From Galeopsis tetrahit (taxonomy: Eukaryota; Streptophyta; Magnoliopsida; Lamiales; Lamiaceae), in the NCBI GenBank assembly GCA_963675135.1, contig OY776123.1, positions 18,073,840 to 18,137,839 of the forward strand: DNA of 64,000 nt, written 5' to 3'. A program made the translations under genes and the position numbers. Below are positions 20,801-31,617 of the stretch, piece after piece (position 1 is the first letter of the stretch; every line of letters begins with the position of its first letter). The notes below the pieces were generated by a model. The model was given only the letters and a program-made list of their open reading frames with translations. It made no database searches and was not told the DNA's origin.

Positions 20801-20873
20801 CGAAACAGCGGACGGTGCCCTCATTCCAGTTTCTCTGGTATAAGTAAAAATCTTGTGATTTTATATTCTCCAT
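17691..20873 (-). pseudogene. Myb/SANT-like gene, copy A', split by CACTA and frameshifted
   Basis: Three coding parts remain on the minus strand. Part one runs from ATG 20873 to 20714 and part two from 18055 to 17879, with the CACTA element between them. Part three, 17774-17691, lies after a 104-bp GT-AG intron that contains the AT microsatellite. The last exon encodes NDPFVKAYYYAADPLFDKIK and ends DDA at TGA, completing the Myb/SANT-like domain after HTWFFLSM in phase 0. An 11-bp deletion around 20765 (between two CCATTT repeats in copy A) shifts the frame after KQHGKW. So this copy has the last exon but a broken first exon, and copy A the reverse. The role in other plants is probably DNA binding. 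It is inactive here. Confidence 0.72.
18056..20713 (-). mobile_element. CACTA (EnSpm-type) transposon, non-autonomous, copy 2
   Basis: Begins CACTACAAAAAAA at 18056 and ends TTTTTTTGTAGTG at 20713, flanked on both sides by GAT, a clean 3-bp target duplication. Minus-strand coding relics are clearer than in copy 1. One is a block with LLFKCDWFDHTLLQTKIHS near 18790-18880, resembling the DUF4216 domain found with CACTA transposases. Another is an acidic D/E/N-rich C-terminal tail near 18465-18575. The frames are broken by stops, and the catalytic transposase is missing. The right end has the same subterminal GTATCTAATCC motif array as the other copies. Confidence 0.9.
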
Positions 20874-20987
20874 TTTTTTGTTTTTAAGTAAGAAATGGAA
20901 AGGAGAAGCCTTAAAAAAAACCTTTTTTATAGATTATTTGTGAGAGAATTGAATTACAAAGGGCCAATTCCCTCCAAATTTCAATTA

Positions 20988-22126
20988 GGGGGCGTCTAAA
21001 TGCACCCGAGGATACTATCAGTACACCCACGCGATGAAGACACACACGTGGAAAACTCCAAAATACCATCCTTCTTCTTAACCCTAATTTTTTCTTATTT
21101 TGGTACACCCACCAAATTTCTCTCCTCTCTCTCTCTCTCAACCGCCTCCTCCCTTCCTCCCACTCTCAGGCGGCCGCGGCCCACCTCCTCACCCCTCCGT
21201 TTGAAGCTTCTTTCGCCGCCGCGACCCATCCGTTTGAAGAGAAGACCAAGCGACGCGGCCGCCGTCGCCCCTCCTCCAAGCGACGCGGCTGCCGTCGCGA
21301 ACCCTCCTTCTTCTTTCGCATGGGCGGCGTCGCGCCCCCTCCCCTTCCTCCTTCAAACGCCGCCGCCGCTGGAGGTGTGCGCGCTCGCCACCGCCGCTGA
21401 AGGTGTGCGCGCTCGCCGCCGCCGCTGGAGGTGTGTGCAACCCCTCTCCTCCTCCCTTGTCTCGTCCCCTCCTTTGTGCGAAGCGGCCGTCGTCGCCTCT
21501 CCTCCGTGCGAAGCGGCCGCCGTTCAATTCGCCGACCAAATTTAGGGTCAGTTTTTTATTTTTTGATTTAGGGCTTTTTTAAAAATTTAGGAATTTTAGG
21601 AAAATTTGGGTATTTTAGAAGTTTCGGAATTATTTTCGAACCTATTAAATTTGTTTTGGAAAAAATTTCGAACAATCTGTGTTTCTTTTGGAAAAAAAAT
21701 CGAACATCTTGTTCGATCTTTTTTTTCGAACATATTCAGTTTGTTTTGGAAAAAAATTCGAACATATTGGGTTTGTTTTGGAAATTTTTTAGAACATGTT
21801 TGTTTTGGAATTTTTTTCGAACATTTGGTTTTTGTTCTGGAAAAAATTTAGAACATATTGTTATTTTTGAACATGTTTGTTCTGGAAATTTTTTCGAACA
21901 TCTTTATTTTTGTTGAAATTTTGGAGTTTTTTTTGTTTAAGAATGGTGTTGATTTTGGTGGTGGTGGAGATAATTCTACGGAATAGAATGGGTGGGTGTA
22001 CTCATTTTTGTTTTTTTCATAAATTTTACCCTAAGGGTATATTGGACATTTCACATGTTCTAAAAGATTAAAAAAAATGTTTAGTGGGTGTACTCATAGA
22101 AAATCCGGGTGCATTTAGCGGCGCCC
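20988..22126. mobile_element. Mutator-like element (Pack-MULE-like), copy 2
   Basis: The same element as 3473-4494 at the same site, flanked by TTTCAATTA on both sides (20979-20987 and 22127-22135). The left terminus has drifted to GGGGGCGTCTAAATGCACCC and no longer pairs perfectly with the right terminus. It is about 117 bp longer, mainly because the GC-rich segment (21330-21540) has extra GCCGCCGCTGGAGGTGTG-like units. The TTCGAACAT/TTTTGGAAAAAA repeat array is at about 21640-21910. Confidence 0.87.
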
Positions 22127-22309
22127 TTTCAATTATCATGTTAGTATGGAGGCCCATCCCTAGCCTTTTCATAAAATGTTTAACGCAAGCTAGCGTGTCT
22201 AAAGGTCCAAAATAAATGTACGTTACGATTCAATGATAAAAGTCGAACATGACATGTTTACTTATATTCCATGATAATTTCTTGTAGGTATAAGTTACTT
22301 TCTCCTTCT

Positions 22310-22330
22310 GAAAGCAAAAAAAAAAAAAAA
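22310..22330 (+). mobile_element. Minimal oligo-A retro-insertion with 18-bp target duplication
   Basis: Copy A has a single AAGTTACTTTCTCCTTCT (about 4660). Here that 18-bp sequence occurs twice (22292-22309 and 22331-22348), separated by GAAAGC followed by about 15 A. This is the expected trace of LINE-driven target-primed insertion of an almost completely truncated RNA, essentially only its tail. Confidence 0.7.
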
Positions 22331-23089
22331 AAGTTACTTTCTCCTTCTCAATTATTTTATATGTGATATGGGTGATGTGGAACGCGTGAATTCATTTTTT
22401 TTGTATTGGCACGTACATGGTCAAATGACATCTATCTAGCTAGCCTAATTTTTAAAGTTCTATATACCCTATCCAAACCCTAGCCTTTAAAGTTTAAAAC
22501 TTGACTCAATTGTTATACTCGAACTCGATAGATCGAGTTTAAAAAAAATTTGAGCTCGAATCGACAAAAAACTCGATAATCTCTTGACATGAGTGTTATG
22601 TCCATGTCGATCTATGGTCTAAAAAACTATGAATTAATCCCACGATTTTATTTGTTTGTTTTAAATTTATTGTTCCAAGAATTTAATAAAATTATTCTCA
22701 AACAATTGTTCAATAAATAAACTCTAAGTATATGTAATAATTATTTTATAGTAACATATACTCCATATATATGAAATTAGAATTTAGACAAGTTGATATT
22801 TGAAACGGGCTATATAACTTTCACGTATCGTTTTATGGAGTAATTTTCTGCAATTTAATTAATATTGATGATGACATGCAAGATTTTAACATGCAATTTC
22901 TATGTGTTAGTATATTTTAATGATGACAAAAAAAAAAAAGTACGTCACAATCAATATTCTTATAAGAAAATAAGAAAACAATACTGAATTTGGTACTCCT
23001 ACCATACAAAAATTATTGATGCATGTCTAACATAATTTGGATACTAATAAAAGTACTCCTCCTCCACCTCTTCATCTTTCTAATTCGAG

Positions 23090-23566
23090 CATCTTTCTAA
23101 TTCGAGGTTATGATTTGTCGTGAGATTGCTCGAATTTGTGGATGAATTATGCTTTGAATATCAATTTATGCTTGCAAGAATCGTGAGAAAGTGGTTTAAT
23201 TGTCGAAATTTTGATATATAGACGATCATTCTTTCTTGATTTATAGGTAAAACAAGGTATTTTTAAGCAAATCACGAAAATATCAGGCCGATGGATCAAT
23301 TGAAAGAGGGGATCACATGAAACATATCGAAGAGAGTGTCGTAATGAAACAAGAATCATGTCGATCGGAGTATCGGATCATAAGTTATGTACAAAAGTTG
23401 TAAGATGGAAGAGTGTTCAATTGAGCTCATTATGATTTTGCTGAATTTCAGTATAATTCGGGCCAACAAGAATCTCTTGAAATTAATATAGGCACATTAT
23501 TTGAGGTCAATAAAGTCAATGAAAAAAATAGCAGCCCATTTTATGAAGATATTACCACGAGAATTG
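23090..23566. repeat. Dispersed repeat C' (partner 14857-15330)
   Basis: Close copy of repeat C in the same orientation, starting right after the end of A'. The first 17 bases (ATCTTTCTAATTCGAG) also occur once more just before it at about 23074, suggesting a small junction duplication. Confidence 0.75.
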
Positions 23567-26419
23567 TTGATATGGTTTGAGAAACAAGCTTGCTGCTTTG
23601 GTCCCACGTGATTGAAAAGAGCTTGATGTAAGGAATTTAAAAAATAGCTTTCTTTTGGCATATATATATATAATTTCAAGAATTTGCATATCTTCCATGT
23701 TCATAAATGTTTTGATTTTTTTAGTTCACTACTTTTACTAAGCTTCAGGTTGGCTGGGGTGGTCCATCCGATTGTATGTTATACCCATTCATTCATGTGT
23801 ATATTCACAAGAAAACGTAATGAATTCAAATGGAGAAAATTCAAAATCACTCCATTAAAATAAAATCACTTCCAAAATGTGATTGAGAAAATGGATTTCT
23901 TGCGATATTTGAAATGTGTTAATATCATCATTATCATCATCATTTGATATATTCTTAAATTGAAAGAGTTTTGATTTATAACTTGCAAATCTTTTAAATA
24001 TTTTATTTTCGAAAGCAGCATATATAGCAACATGAAATTTAGATAAATTACAGAATTATAAACCATAAATGTCATTTGGAAATTAATATATAAAAATGTG
24101 GCTCCGAATTTTCCTTAAACATTTATATATAATTAATTGGCAGCTCTGAAAGCTGAGCCAAATACAAATGTACTACTTTATTATTTAGAGATTAACAACA
24201 TATATACTATAGTATTTTATATGAATAATGTGCGCAAAATATTAGTAATGGGTGATGTGAAGCAGAAAAAATTAGCATGTAGAGCATTCATTGGGTTACT
24301 TTTTATGGCGGTGCACCTTTTCACAGTTTCATTTCTTTTTTAAGCCGTTTCTTCATCTTCCACCTACCTCAATTTCTGAGATTACTATTTGCTTCATTTT
24401 GGTTATATGAATAATGAAATTATACGGATGGATGGAGGGAGTATCATTTAGATGAAAAAACACTCAAAATCAATTCTTATTACCATTAAAATAATTTTTT
24501 TGGTTGAAAAACAACACTACATTTGTTCCACTTAATTTATTTGTCACTTTTAAATTTTTTTTCATCTCTTCTCATAATGTTTATGACAAGTTGAATAAAT
24601 GACTATAAATAATTCATTAATAATCGGTAAGATGGTCTATTAATCATATTTATACAAAATAATCATTAATAACATACGGTAGAATATATATGTGGAGTAA
24701 CACTTGTGTGTTGTTGTGCATACCAAGTCTTAATGCTTAATTTTTAAATATTGAAGTACGACATGCACAAACTAACGGTTCAAATCGTCGGTTTCGATTT
24801 GGCAAAATTTTCAACCAAAATCGAACGGAGGTTACAATTTTTAGACTGCCAGTTCGGTTTGATGGTTTTTTTATTTTTCCTTTTTAGCTCGTTTTAACTC
24901 TACAATTTACTAAATCTTATTTTTTTTATAGTTCTATCTTGTAATTCATTCAAAACTATCATATTATAAGAAGTTAACAATTATGAACATGCAGACTATT
25001 TCAATTAATTCAATTGCAGACTATTTCCCAGTTTGGAGGGTGATGTGAACATACAACATATATATATTACATTGAAATTTGAATTCGTATGTGTCTCCAA
25101 ATATATGAGAGTCGTGGAAATCTGGGTAAATCTTAATTTTAAATCTGCGACATACAATTTTGTCGAAAGTTCAAACAAAATTCTACAAGAAAAAAAGGAA
25201 TAACAACGAAAATTTTGCGTCAAATCTAAATTTTAGCAACGAAATAGAATTTTGTGTGCCTAAATTCTTAGATTAAACATTTGCAATAAAATTTATATAT
25301 TTCATCGCTAAAATTTGTTGACTTCGATCATTTGACCAATTTCGTCTCAAAACCATTGTAAATTGCGATGGATTTTCAACCATCGCAAATTCGTCGTCAT
25401 TGATCTCCGTATTTAATTTAAATTGAAGGAATAATAACCCTATAATAAGAGGTACCCAACAATTATGTAATCTATGGTAGTAAAAATGAAAATGAAGTGC
25501 AATAACATTTAAAGCAAATCGGTCTAAGTATAGTGTACGTATAAGAGTATTAATGTAATAAATATATTGTGTGTTGTATCACGTACACGTACTATATATA
25601 CGTACACGTGTGTGTTATTTGGGATACGTATCTTAGACATGTGTAATAAATTGTAATAAATTATATATATATAAAATGATGTTTTGTTAATTTATGTACA
25701 TATAAAATGAAATAGAACCACAATTTTTGATCTGTATAAAAAAACATACTTTAACCAACTTTATTTTCCCTTGTGCATGCATGCAAGAAAAGTAATGTAT
25801 TGTGATCAGGCCAAATGAAGAAACAAAAATGTTTTTTTTTATTATTTATATATATGGCATAAATATTGGTTTACACGTCACTTGTGATATGATGACCTAC
25901 CAGCCTTGCATTTTCTGATGTGTGAATTAGTTAATTATATATAAATAATTTTTTATATAATTGATTACACATCATGTGTTCTGTCTAAAGGAACAAGCAT
26001 ATATGGACACAAGTAAAAAAAAAAAAATCATTTATTTGATAATCCCCCTCTGTGGAGTAATATAAAGTTATGTGTGTTGATGACTTGATGTGTCGTTTTC
26101 TAGTAAGTTTACTTACAATTAGTCATCAATTATCTCCCGTTGGTGTTCACTTTTTATTCCAATGGGTAATTTTTTTCACTACCGTGAATTAAAAATTTAA
26201 TGAATCAAAATTCATCACAACTAAAAAAAAAAACAAAAAAACAATACGGTGGAAAAAAATTATTATTAAAAACCACAAAATTAAACGTGTAGCATTAATT
26301 TAAATATTGCCAACATAATTCATGTCAAAATAATATTATTCAAATCATAAATGTGATCTAATTATATTGTACTCGATCAATTATGCCCAATATATAATTT
26401 AATCTATATATACTTGTCG
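23567..26419. other. AT-rich intergenic stretch
   Basis: No gene was seen. Noted: a partial Stowaway-like end (GGATGGAGGGAGTA) near 24428, a CACTA-like relic at 25181-25440, and TA tracts near 25655-25675. Open frames here are short and AT-driven. Confidence 0.5.
25181..25440. mobile_element. Decayed EnSpm/CACTA-like terminus
   Basis: TTCTACAAGAAAAAAAGG at 25179 resembles a CACTACAAGAAAAA terminus that has lost its first bases. It is followed by repeated AACGAAAATTTTGCG, TTTGCGATGG and CATCGCAAATT motifs in both orientations, as in CACTA subterminal regions. No partner end was found. Confidence 0.4.
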
Positions 26420-26770
26420 TTATAAGTCGACCATTTGGTTTGCCCTTTCCAAAACGTGATCGACAGACTTTTCTCAAGAGTTTTTTTTCATGAGATTTTT
26501 AAGCAATATTTGGTGGACGCAATCATAACCATACGTACCGAAATTATTGCCGCAATCAGTTGTGCTTATTGGGTAGTACACTGGAACATCAACGTCCGTA
26601 CATATAACGTAAACAAACTTAGTCATAGTTTCATTGTCCAAATTCCCACAATTAAATCCAATTGGGAGTTTATTTGTTATTGGATACTTGAAATGGTATT
26701 CATTAGGATATCTATTTAATGTTAATGCTTCACATTCATTCTTCATTAACATCCCACTCATGATCATCAC
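26420..26770 (-). pseudogene. Prolamin-like secreted peptide, decayed paralogue
   Basis: The minus-strand frame from 26770 contains ECEAL, FNCGNLDNETM, VICTDVDVPVYYP, TTDCGNNFGTYGYDCVHQ and ILLKNLMKKN. This aligns with the intact peptide (QCEAM, NCSHLD, AICQELNVPVYKT, NADCCYDLL, SLDCTNQVL, IKNLQQHNP). The adjacent cysteine pair is reduced to CG. The codon aligned with the next conserved cysteine is TGA (26476-26474). Beyond this stop the same frame continues EKSVDHVLERANQMVDL, matching the DPNAVLARAQQVLDY end of the intact gene, then stops at 26420. An insertion of about 20 residues lies between ECEAL and FNCG, and the N-terminal signal peptide is not preserved. It is therefore an older, inactivated member of the family. 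Confidence 0.72.
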
Positions 26771-27197
26771 TAAAAAAAATGAGGAATATTTGAATTTCCA
26801 TCTCGAATGAATTTCAAAATTTATGAAAACTTTAATATCTTAATTTCTTGTGTAGTTAATGAAAACATACTTCTATGATCGAGGCTTTTATAAGACTACT
26901 TTTGAATGAATATTGATGTGGATACATGAATTTAATGCAATTTAATTTAATGATCTAATATGAAACGCACTTGCATAAGCACACATTTAATTGGATATTA
27001 ATAAAAGGGACATCGATGTATAGTCTTTTAACTTTTTTTTTTTTTTGAAGACTTGATATTCGATCAAAAAATCGACTAATTAATTTTCGAAGGCTAATTC
27101 CACCTACCAAGTTAGGGTCTCAATTGAAATAAGAGCAAAACCTTATATGAACCAATCCATCATAAACCGTTGCACATTGCGGGAATGCTTTCTTTTC
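26771..27197. other. Intergenic, no gene seen
   Basis: AT-rich sequence partly resembling the upstream region of the secreted-peptide genes (for example TTTAATGATCTAATATGAAACG near 26945, compared with 11998-12018). It is probably the decayed 5' flank of the pseudogene. Confidence 0.5.
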
Positions 27198-27307
27198 GAA
27201 TATATGTACAAGCCAATTATTATTTAAATATTCTTTTTGAATATATGTACAAGCCAATTATTATTTAAATATTCTTTTTGAATATATGTACAAGCCAATT
27301 ATTATTT
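27198..27307. repeat. 41-bp tandem repeat, about 2.6 copies
   Basis: The unit starting GAATATATGTACAAGCCAAT begins at 27198, 27239 and 27280. The third copy is partial and runs into TTTTTTGGTCAAGCAAGAAG, which resembles the reverse complement of a plant LINE 3' tail (27305-27358). Confidence 0.88.
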
Positions 27308-27369
27308 TTTTGGTCAAGCAAGAAGTTGTATTAATAATAATGTCCCCAAGGGGTAATTACATGCACAAG

Positions 27370-30020
27370 TCAATTTAAAGCAGAACAGTTCGAAAGGCCG
27401 AAGATACCCCCAAATCTGTTCCACCGAAAAGTGGACGCTTGTGACAATTCGTTTTTGATCGCAGAATTCACCGAAGATGAGGTGAGAAAGGTAATTTGGG
27501 ACTGTGAGATATCCAAAAGCCCGGGGCCCGATGGTTTTACACTGCGGTTTTTCAAGGAAAATTGGGGGTTATTGAAGGGGAAAATTATGCAGATGATGAC
27601 AGAATTCCATGAACATGGGAAATTGGTGAGACGAATAAACCCGTCTTTTATTGTATTAATACCAAAAAAATAAGGAGTGCAGTATCTAGACGAATTCCGG
27701 CCCATCTCCCTCATTGGGAGCCTCTACAAGATTATTGCAAAAATACTCGCTAGACGGTTGGCCAAAGTACTCGAATCCGTCATCTCGGAGTGCCAGTCTG
27801 CCTTCATTGGGGGGCGTCAGATAATGGATGGTATTCTCGTGGCACACAAAGCTATTGACGAGGCTAAAAGGAAGAGAAAAAGAAGGGTTCTGTTCAAAGT
27901 AGACTTCGCCAAGGCCTATGACTCCGTCGATTGGTCCTTCATTGATTGCATGATGGAAGGTATGGGCTTCAATCCTAAATGGAGGACCTGGATGCTAAAA
28001 TGCATCTCTACGGCAAGCGCGACAGTGCTTATTTATGGTAGCCCGTCCGGGGAATTCAAACTAGAACGCGGGCTACGGCAAGGCGATCCGCTCTCGCCGT
28101 TTCTATTCCTCATTGCAGCCGAGGGATTAAATATTCTGGTGAACCGGGCAGTGGAAACAAGCGCGCTCGATCCTATCAAAATGGGGAAAAACATGATTCA
28201 AGTGCCGATCCTGCAATACGCCGATGACACGATGTTCTTGTGTAACGGAAGTTGGGAGGATATACAAACTATTAAAAAAATCCTAAAATTATTCGAACTA
28301 ATCTCAGGGCTGGGTGTTAATTTTAATAAATGCAGGTTGATTGGGATCCATGTACGCGACGAAGAGAAAGTTGAGATGCATGGCAGATTTTCTAGGGTGC
28401 TCTACTGGCAGCCTACCAATGGAATTTTTGGGCATGAACGTGGGGCTTAACCATCACAAAATCTCATCCTGGGACGGGATGATTAAGAAGATTCGAGGGA
28501 AGCTTGAAGCTTGGAAGGACAAGGAAATTTCAATGGGAGGGAGAACCACACTCATCCCGGCTGTGCTATCCGCGGTACCCACCTACTATCTGTCTTTCTT
28601 TAAAATTCCTAAAACTATTTTGTGTGAGATTAAAAAACTGCAGAGGAATTTTTTATGGGGAGGGGGAGAGGGTGAAAACAGGAAAATATCTTGGGTGAAG
28701 TGGGGGGAGGTGTGTAAAGATAAGAAAAAAGGGGGTCTTGGTATCAAAGATCTAAGCATATTCAATTCCGCGCTCCTGGGGAAATGGGTGTGGAGGTTGT
28801 TAACGGAACCAAATAATCTCTGGGTTAGGGTGTTAAAATCCAGATACGGGGGCCTTGGGAGGGAGGAGTATGTGAATAGACGTAGAGGGGGGCGTAATGC
28901 AGGAGCCTCGAGTTGGTGGAAAGAAATAAAAAAGATGTATTAGGAGATAGGAGGAAGTGAAGCTAGACATAAGATTACCAGGATCGTGGGAACAGGAGGG
29001 GGGCACACGAAATTCTGGACGGAAGAGTGGGTGAAGGGGGGTGGGAGTATTAGAGATTTGTTCCCAAATTTGTTCAACATCAGTTTACAGAAGGAGAATT
29101 CAATCAGAAACATGGGTAGATGGAAGAATAATGAATGGAAATGGTCGTGGATCTGGGATAGAGATTTAAGCGATAGCGAGGGAGGGGAACTAACGCATTT
29201 ATGTGATATTTTAGACAGAAACAAATTATCGCAGGACATCGACGACAGCTGGAGCTGGGAATTAGCACCACATGGAGCGTATTCCACCAGTTGTGCATAC
29301 GCAAAGATGATCGAGGAAACTGGGGAGGAGGTAGAGACAAACGCGTCCAAACCTGATTACACCAATCTGTGGGGCTGTTACGCACCAAAGAAAGTAAAAC
29401 TGATCGGGTGGAAGGCCTTAAAGGGCAGACTTGCCACCACCGATAACCTGGGTAGAAGAGGCGTTGCAATTGTGGATGAGGAATTGAGCTGCAAACTCTG
29501 TAACGAAACAACAGAGTCGAACGTGCATCAACTGTTGGACTGTAATTTTGCCAATTCGATCTGGCATAATTGTTACAAATGGCTAAAAGTGAATATGGTA
29601 CCACAGAACAACATTAAGGAACATCTTTTGCAGCACAGCGAAGCTCTCGGATCCGGCAAAGTAAGAAGAAAATTCATGGCGAGCCTCTGGTTTTGCGTTA
29701 TCTGGGAAATATGGAGATGCCGTAACGCTAGAAGATTTAACGATGAACGTCGGGATGCAAAGAAGGCACTAGACAATATTAAGATCAGTCTTTGGTCGTG
29801 GATGGGAGGAAAAAACCTAGTGGCACTGAATTCTTCAATCTCGGCTTGGTGTAGTGACCCGTTTCTTTGCATCATGGAATAATTAACTCAATCCAGGTCT
29901 AGGCGGATATTACAATTATGTGCATATCTTAGGCTATACTTGTAAAAATATGGGTTGAGTACCCCATGTACTCGGGTGATATGAGAATTCTAATTTTTAC
30001 TGTTCAAAAAAAAAAAAAAA
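27370..30020 (+). mobile_element. LINE (L1-like) retrotransposon, 5'-truncated
   Basis: The insertion is delimited by the 11-bp direct repeat ACATGCACAAG at 27359-27369 and 30021-30031, with an oligo-A tail of about 15 bases at the right end. It begins inside ORF2, so the endonuclease domain and ORF1 are absent. The right target repeat coincides with the left end of segment B' homology. About 120 bp of 3' UTR lie between the ORF stop at 29882 and the tail. Confidence 0.9.
27379..29882 (+). pseudogene. LINE ORF2: reverse transcriptase and zinc-binding domain, broken
   Basis: The order is the N-terminal RT flank (KSPGPDGFTLRFFKENW), LDEFRPISLIGSLYKI, CQSAFIGGRQIMDG, VDFAKAYDSVDWSF, RGLRQGDPLSPFLF, the catalytic QYADDTMFL, the RT thumb region (GRTTLIPAVLSAVPTYYLSF), and the C-terminal zf-RVT block (KVKLIGWKALKGRL, CKLCNETTESNVHQLLDC). 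This is the usual layout of plant L1-type ORF2. Three lesions are visible: a frameshift at an A-run at about 27668, four extra bases at about 28377, and a TAG at 28941-28943 where a tryptophan codon is likely. The last two parts are otherwise in the same frame. It cannot give a full-length enzyme. Confidence 0.88.
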
Positions 30021-31284
30021 ACATGCACAAGAAGCTTAAGATTATCAAAATAAATATTCTATGCAAAAATTAAGACAAGCTAGATATTTGATTAATGTGG
30101 GTATATGTTCTATCTACAGCGTGACAAGAAGCTAGAGCTAGAATAACAAGCCAAACTCCTCTAATGACTGTAATTTACCTAGTCATTAAGTCTTAATAAA
30201 CTCTCTCAAAACTTACCGATTCAATATATACTAAGTCTAAAATTGTAGTGTTCACTATATTTTTATAGCCTAAATTATTCCGCAAGTGTACGGCGTAGAT
30301 TATAGTATGTAGTGAGCACGAGTATCGTATCCACGAGGATTATTTCTAATATCTATTACGATTTTAATAACCGATTTTTATCTAGAAAAATAACTAGCTT
30401 GGATGATGGGTTGTTTAAGCAAAAATATTTAAAATACTCTAAGTAAGCAAATAAATAAAATAGCATGAAAATATCAATTTAACGTTGTTTTGAAAAATCA
30501 ATAAGATAAGCTAGGTGGATCCTAGAACTTACGATTTCAATTGAGATCAAATTTACTACGAATTAATTTAACTGACTACTCCGTTTAGTATTTTATAGAG
30601 GTAATCACTAAGGAAGATTAAATCATCTCTAGATCTCATTATCCTTGTTAGATATAATTATTTCAGCTTGAATCTTAAAATTGAAAAACTATAATTTCTT
30701 CCTCACATTACAATAATTTAAATTAGTATGCATTAAATATGAGTAATACATTTTGGGAGGAAAGGAGAATTTATATATTCTATTATGAATAAAAAATATG
30801 GGCCTAGAGTCTTGATTAGAATATAGAATTAATGATGAAAACTTCTCCATTTATACTTGCGTGAGCTCAGAGGTTAACTAATTAGAGTTCCTTTGTTTCT
30901 TTTTTTGCTAATAACTCTCTAATTTTCTAGTATTGAATTAATACTCTTGTTAAATCATTTATCCTTTAAGACATGCAATTAGTATTAACCTAACTAGTAC
31001 TTTAGGTTTCACGTACAACGACACAGGCCTAATATGAATTATTCACTTGCTTAAATTGAACACTGATTAATAAGATGCGCGCCAGAAAATTTTGTATTTA
31101 ATACGCAAAAAAAAAAAAAAATAACACACTCGATTGTGTGTATATCAAATGATTAAAACACAATTTGCAATTCAATTTGAGACGTGCACTTGAAATATAT
31201 ATCCGGTCGAACCATAGATACTATGTCAACATATCTATCAAATCGGGCCTTATTATATAAAAATTTCCAAGTAGAATAGTTGAT

Positions 31285-31617
31285 TTAGGAACTAAGGAAA
31301 TTACAATAGTCCAATACTTGTTGAGCCCTTGCCAAAACTGCATTTGGATCCTTTCCACAAGGGTTATGTTGTTGAAGGTTTTTAATTAGTACTTGATTTG
31401 TGCAGTCTAAGCTATATGTAACGAGAAGATCATAGCAGCAATCTGCATTCACTGTTTTATATACTGGAACATTAAGCTCCTGGCATATGGCTTCAATAGT
31501 CATGTTCTTACACCCAGTGTCTAAATGACTGCAATTCCCTTGCATTGCTTCACATTGATTCACTATTGTCCCAGTAATTACAACCACAACAAATATTATA
31601 AATTGATTGAAATTCAT
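31285..31617 (-). CDS. Prolamin-like small cysteine-rich secreted peptide, copy 2
   Basis: The encoded 110 residues are identical to those of the gene at 11533-11865: signal segment, nine cysteines with an adjacent CC pair (NADCCYDLL), and a C-terminus with DYCNFLSS. The upstream region is also conserved, with a TATA-like motif at 31696-31704. Because both copies are intact and identical, the duplication is recent or the copies have been homogenised. The likely role, by family resemblance only, is a secreted extracellular signal or structural peptide in reproductive tissue. No evidence of expression is available from sequence. Confidence 0.72.
   Translation of the reverse strand: MNFNQFIIFVVVVITGTIVNQCEAMQGNCSHLDTGCKNMTIEAICQELNVPVYKTVNADCCYDLLVTYSLDCTNQVLIKNLQQHNPCGKDPNAVLARAQQVLDYCNFLSS

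Larger units (their letters stand above)
17843..23078. repeat. Segmental duplication, copy A' (partner 351-5397)
   Basis: Collinear with copy A, sharing both transposon insertions with their target duplications. Differences include a longer acidic repeat in the CACTA element, an extra block in the MULE GC-rich part, an 11-bp deletion in the Myb/SANT exon, and an 18-bp duplication with an oligo-A insert near 22292-22348. The part after the MULE (22136-23078) is AT-rich with no gene. Confidence 0.9.
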
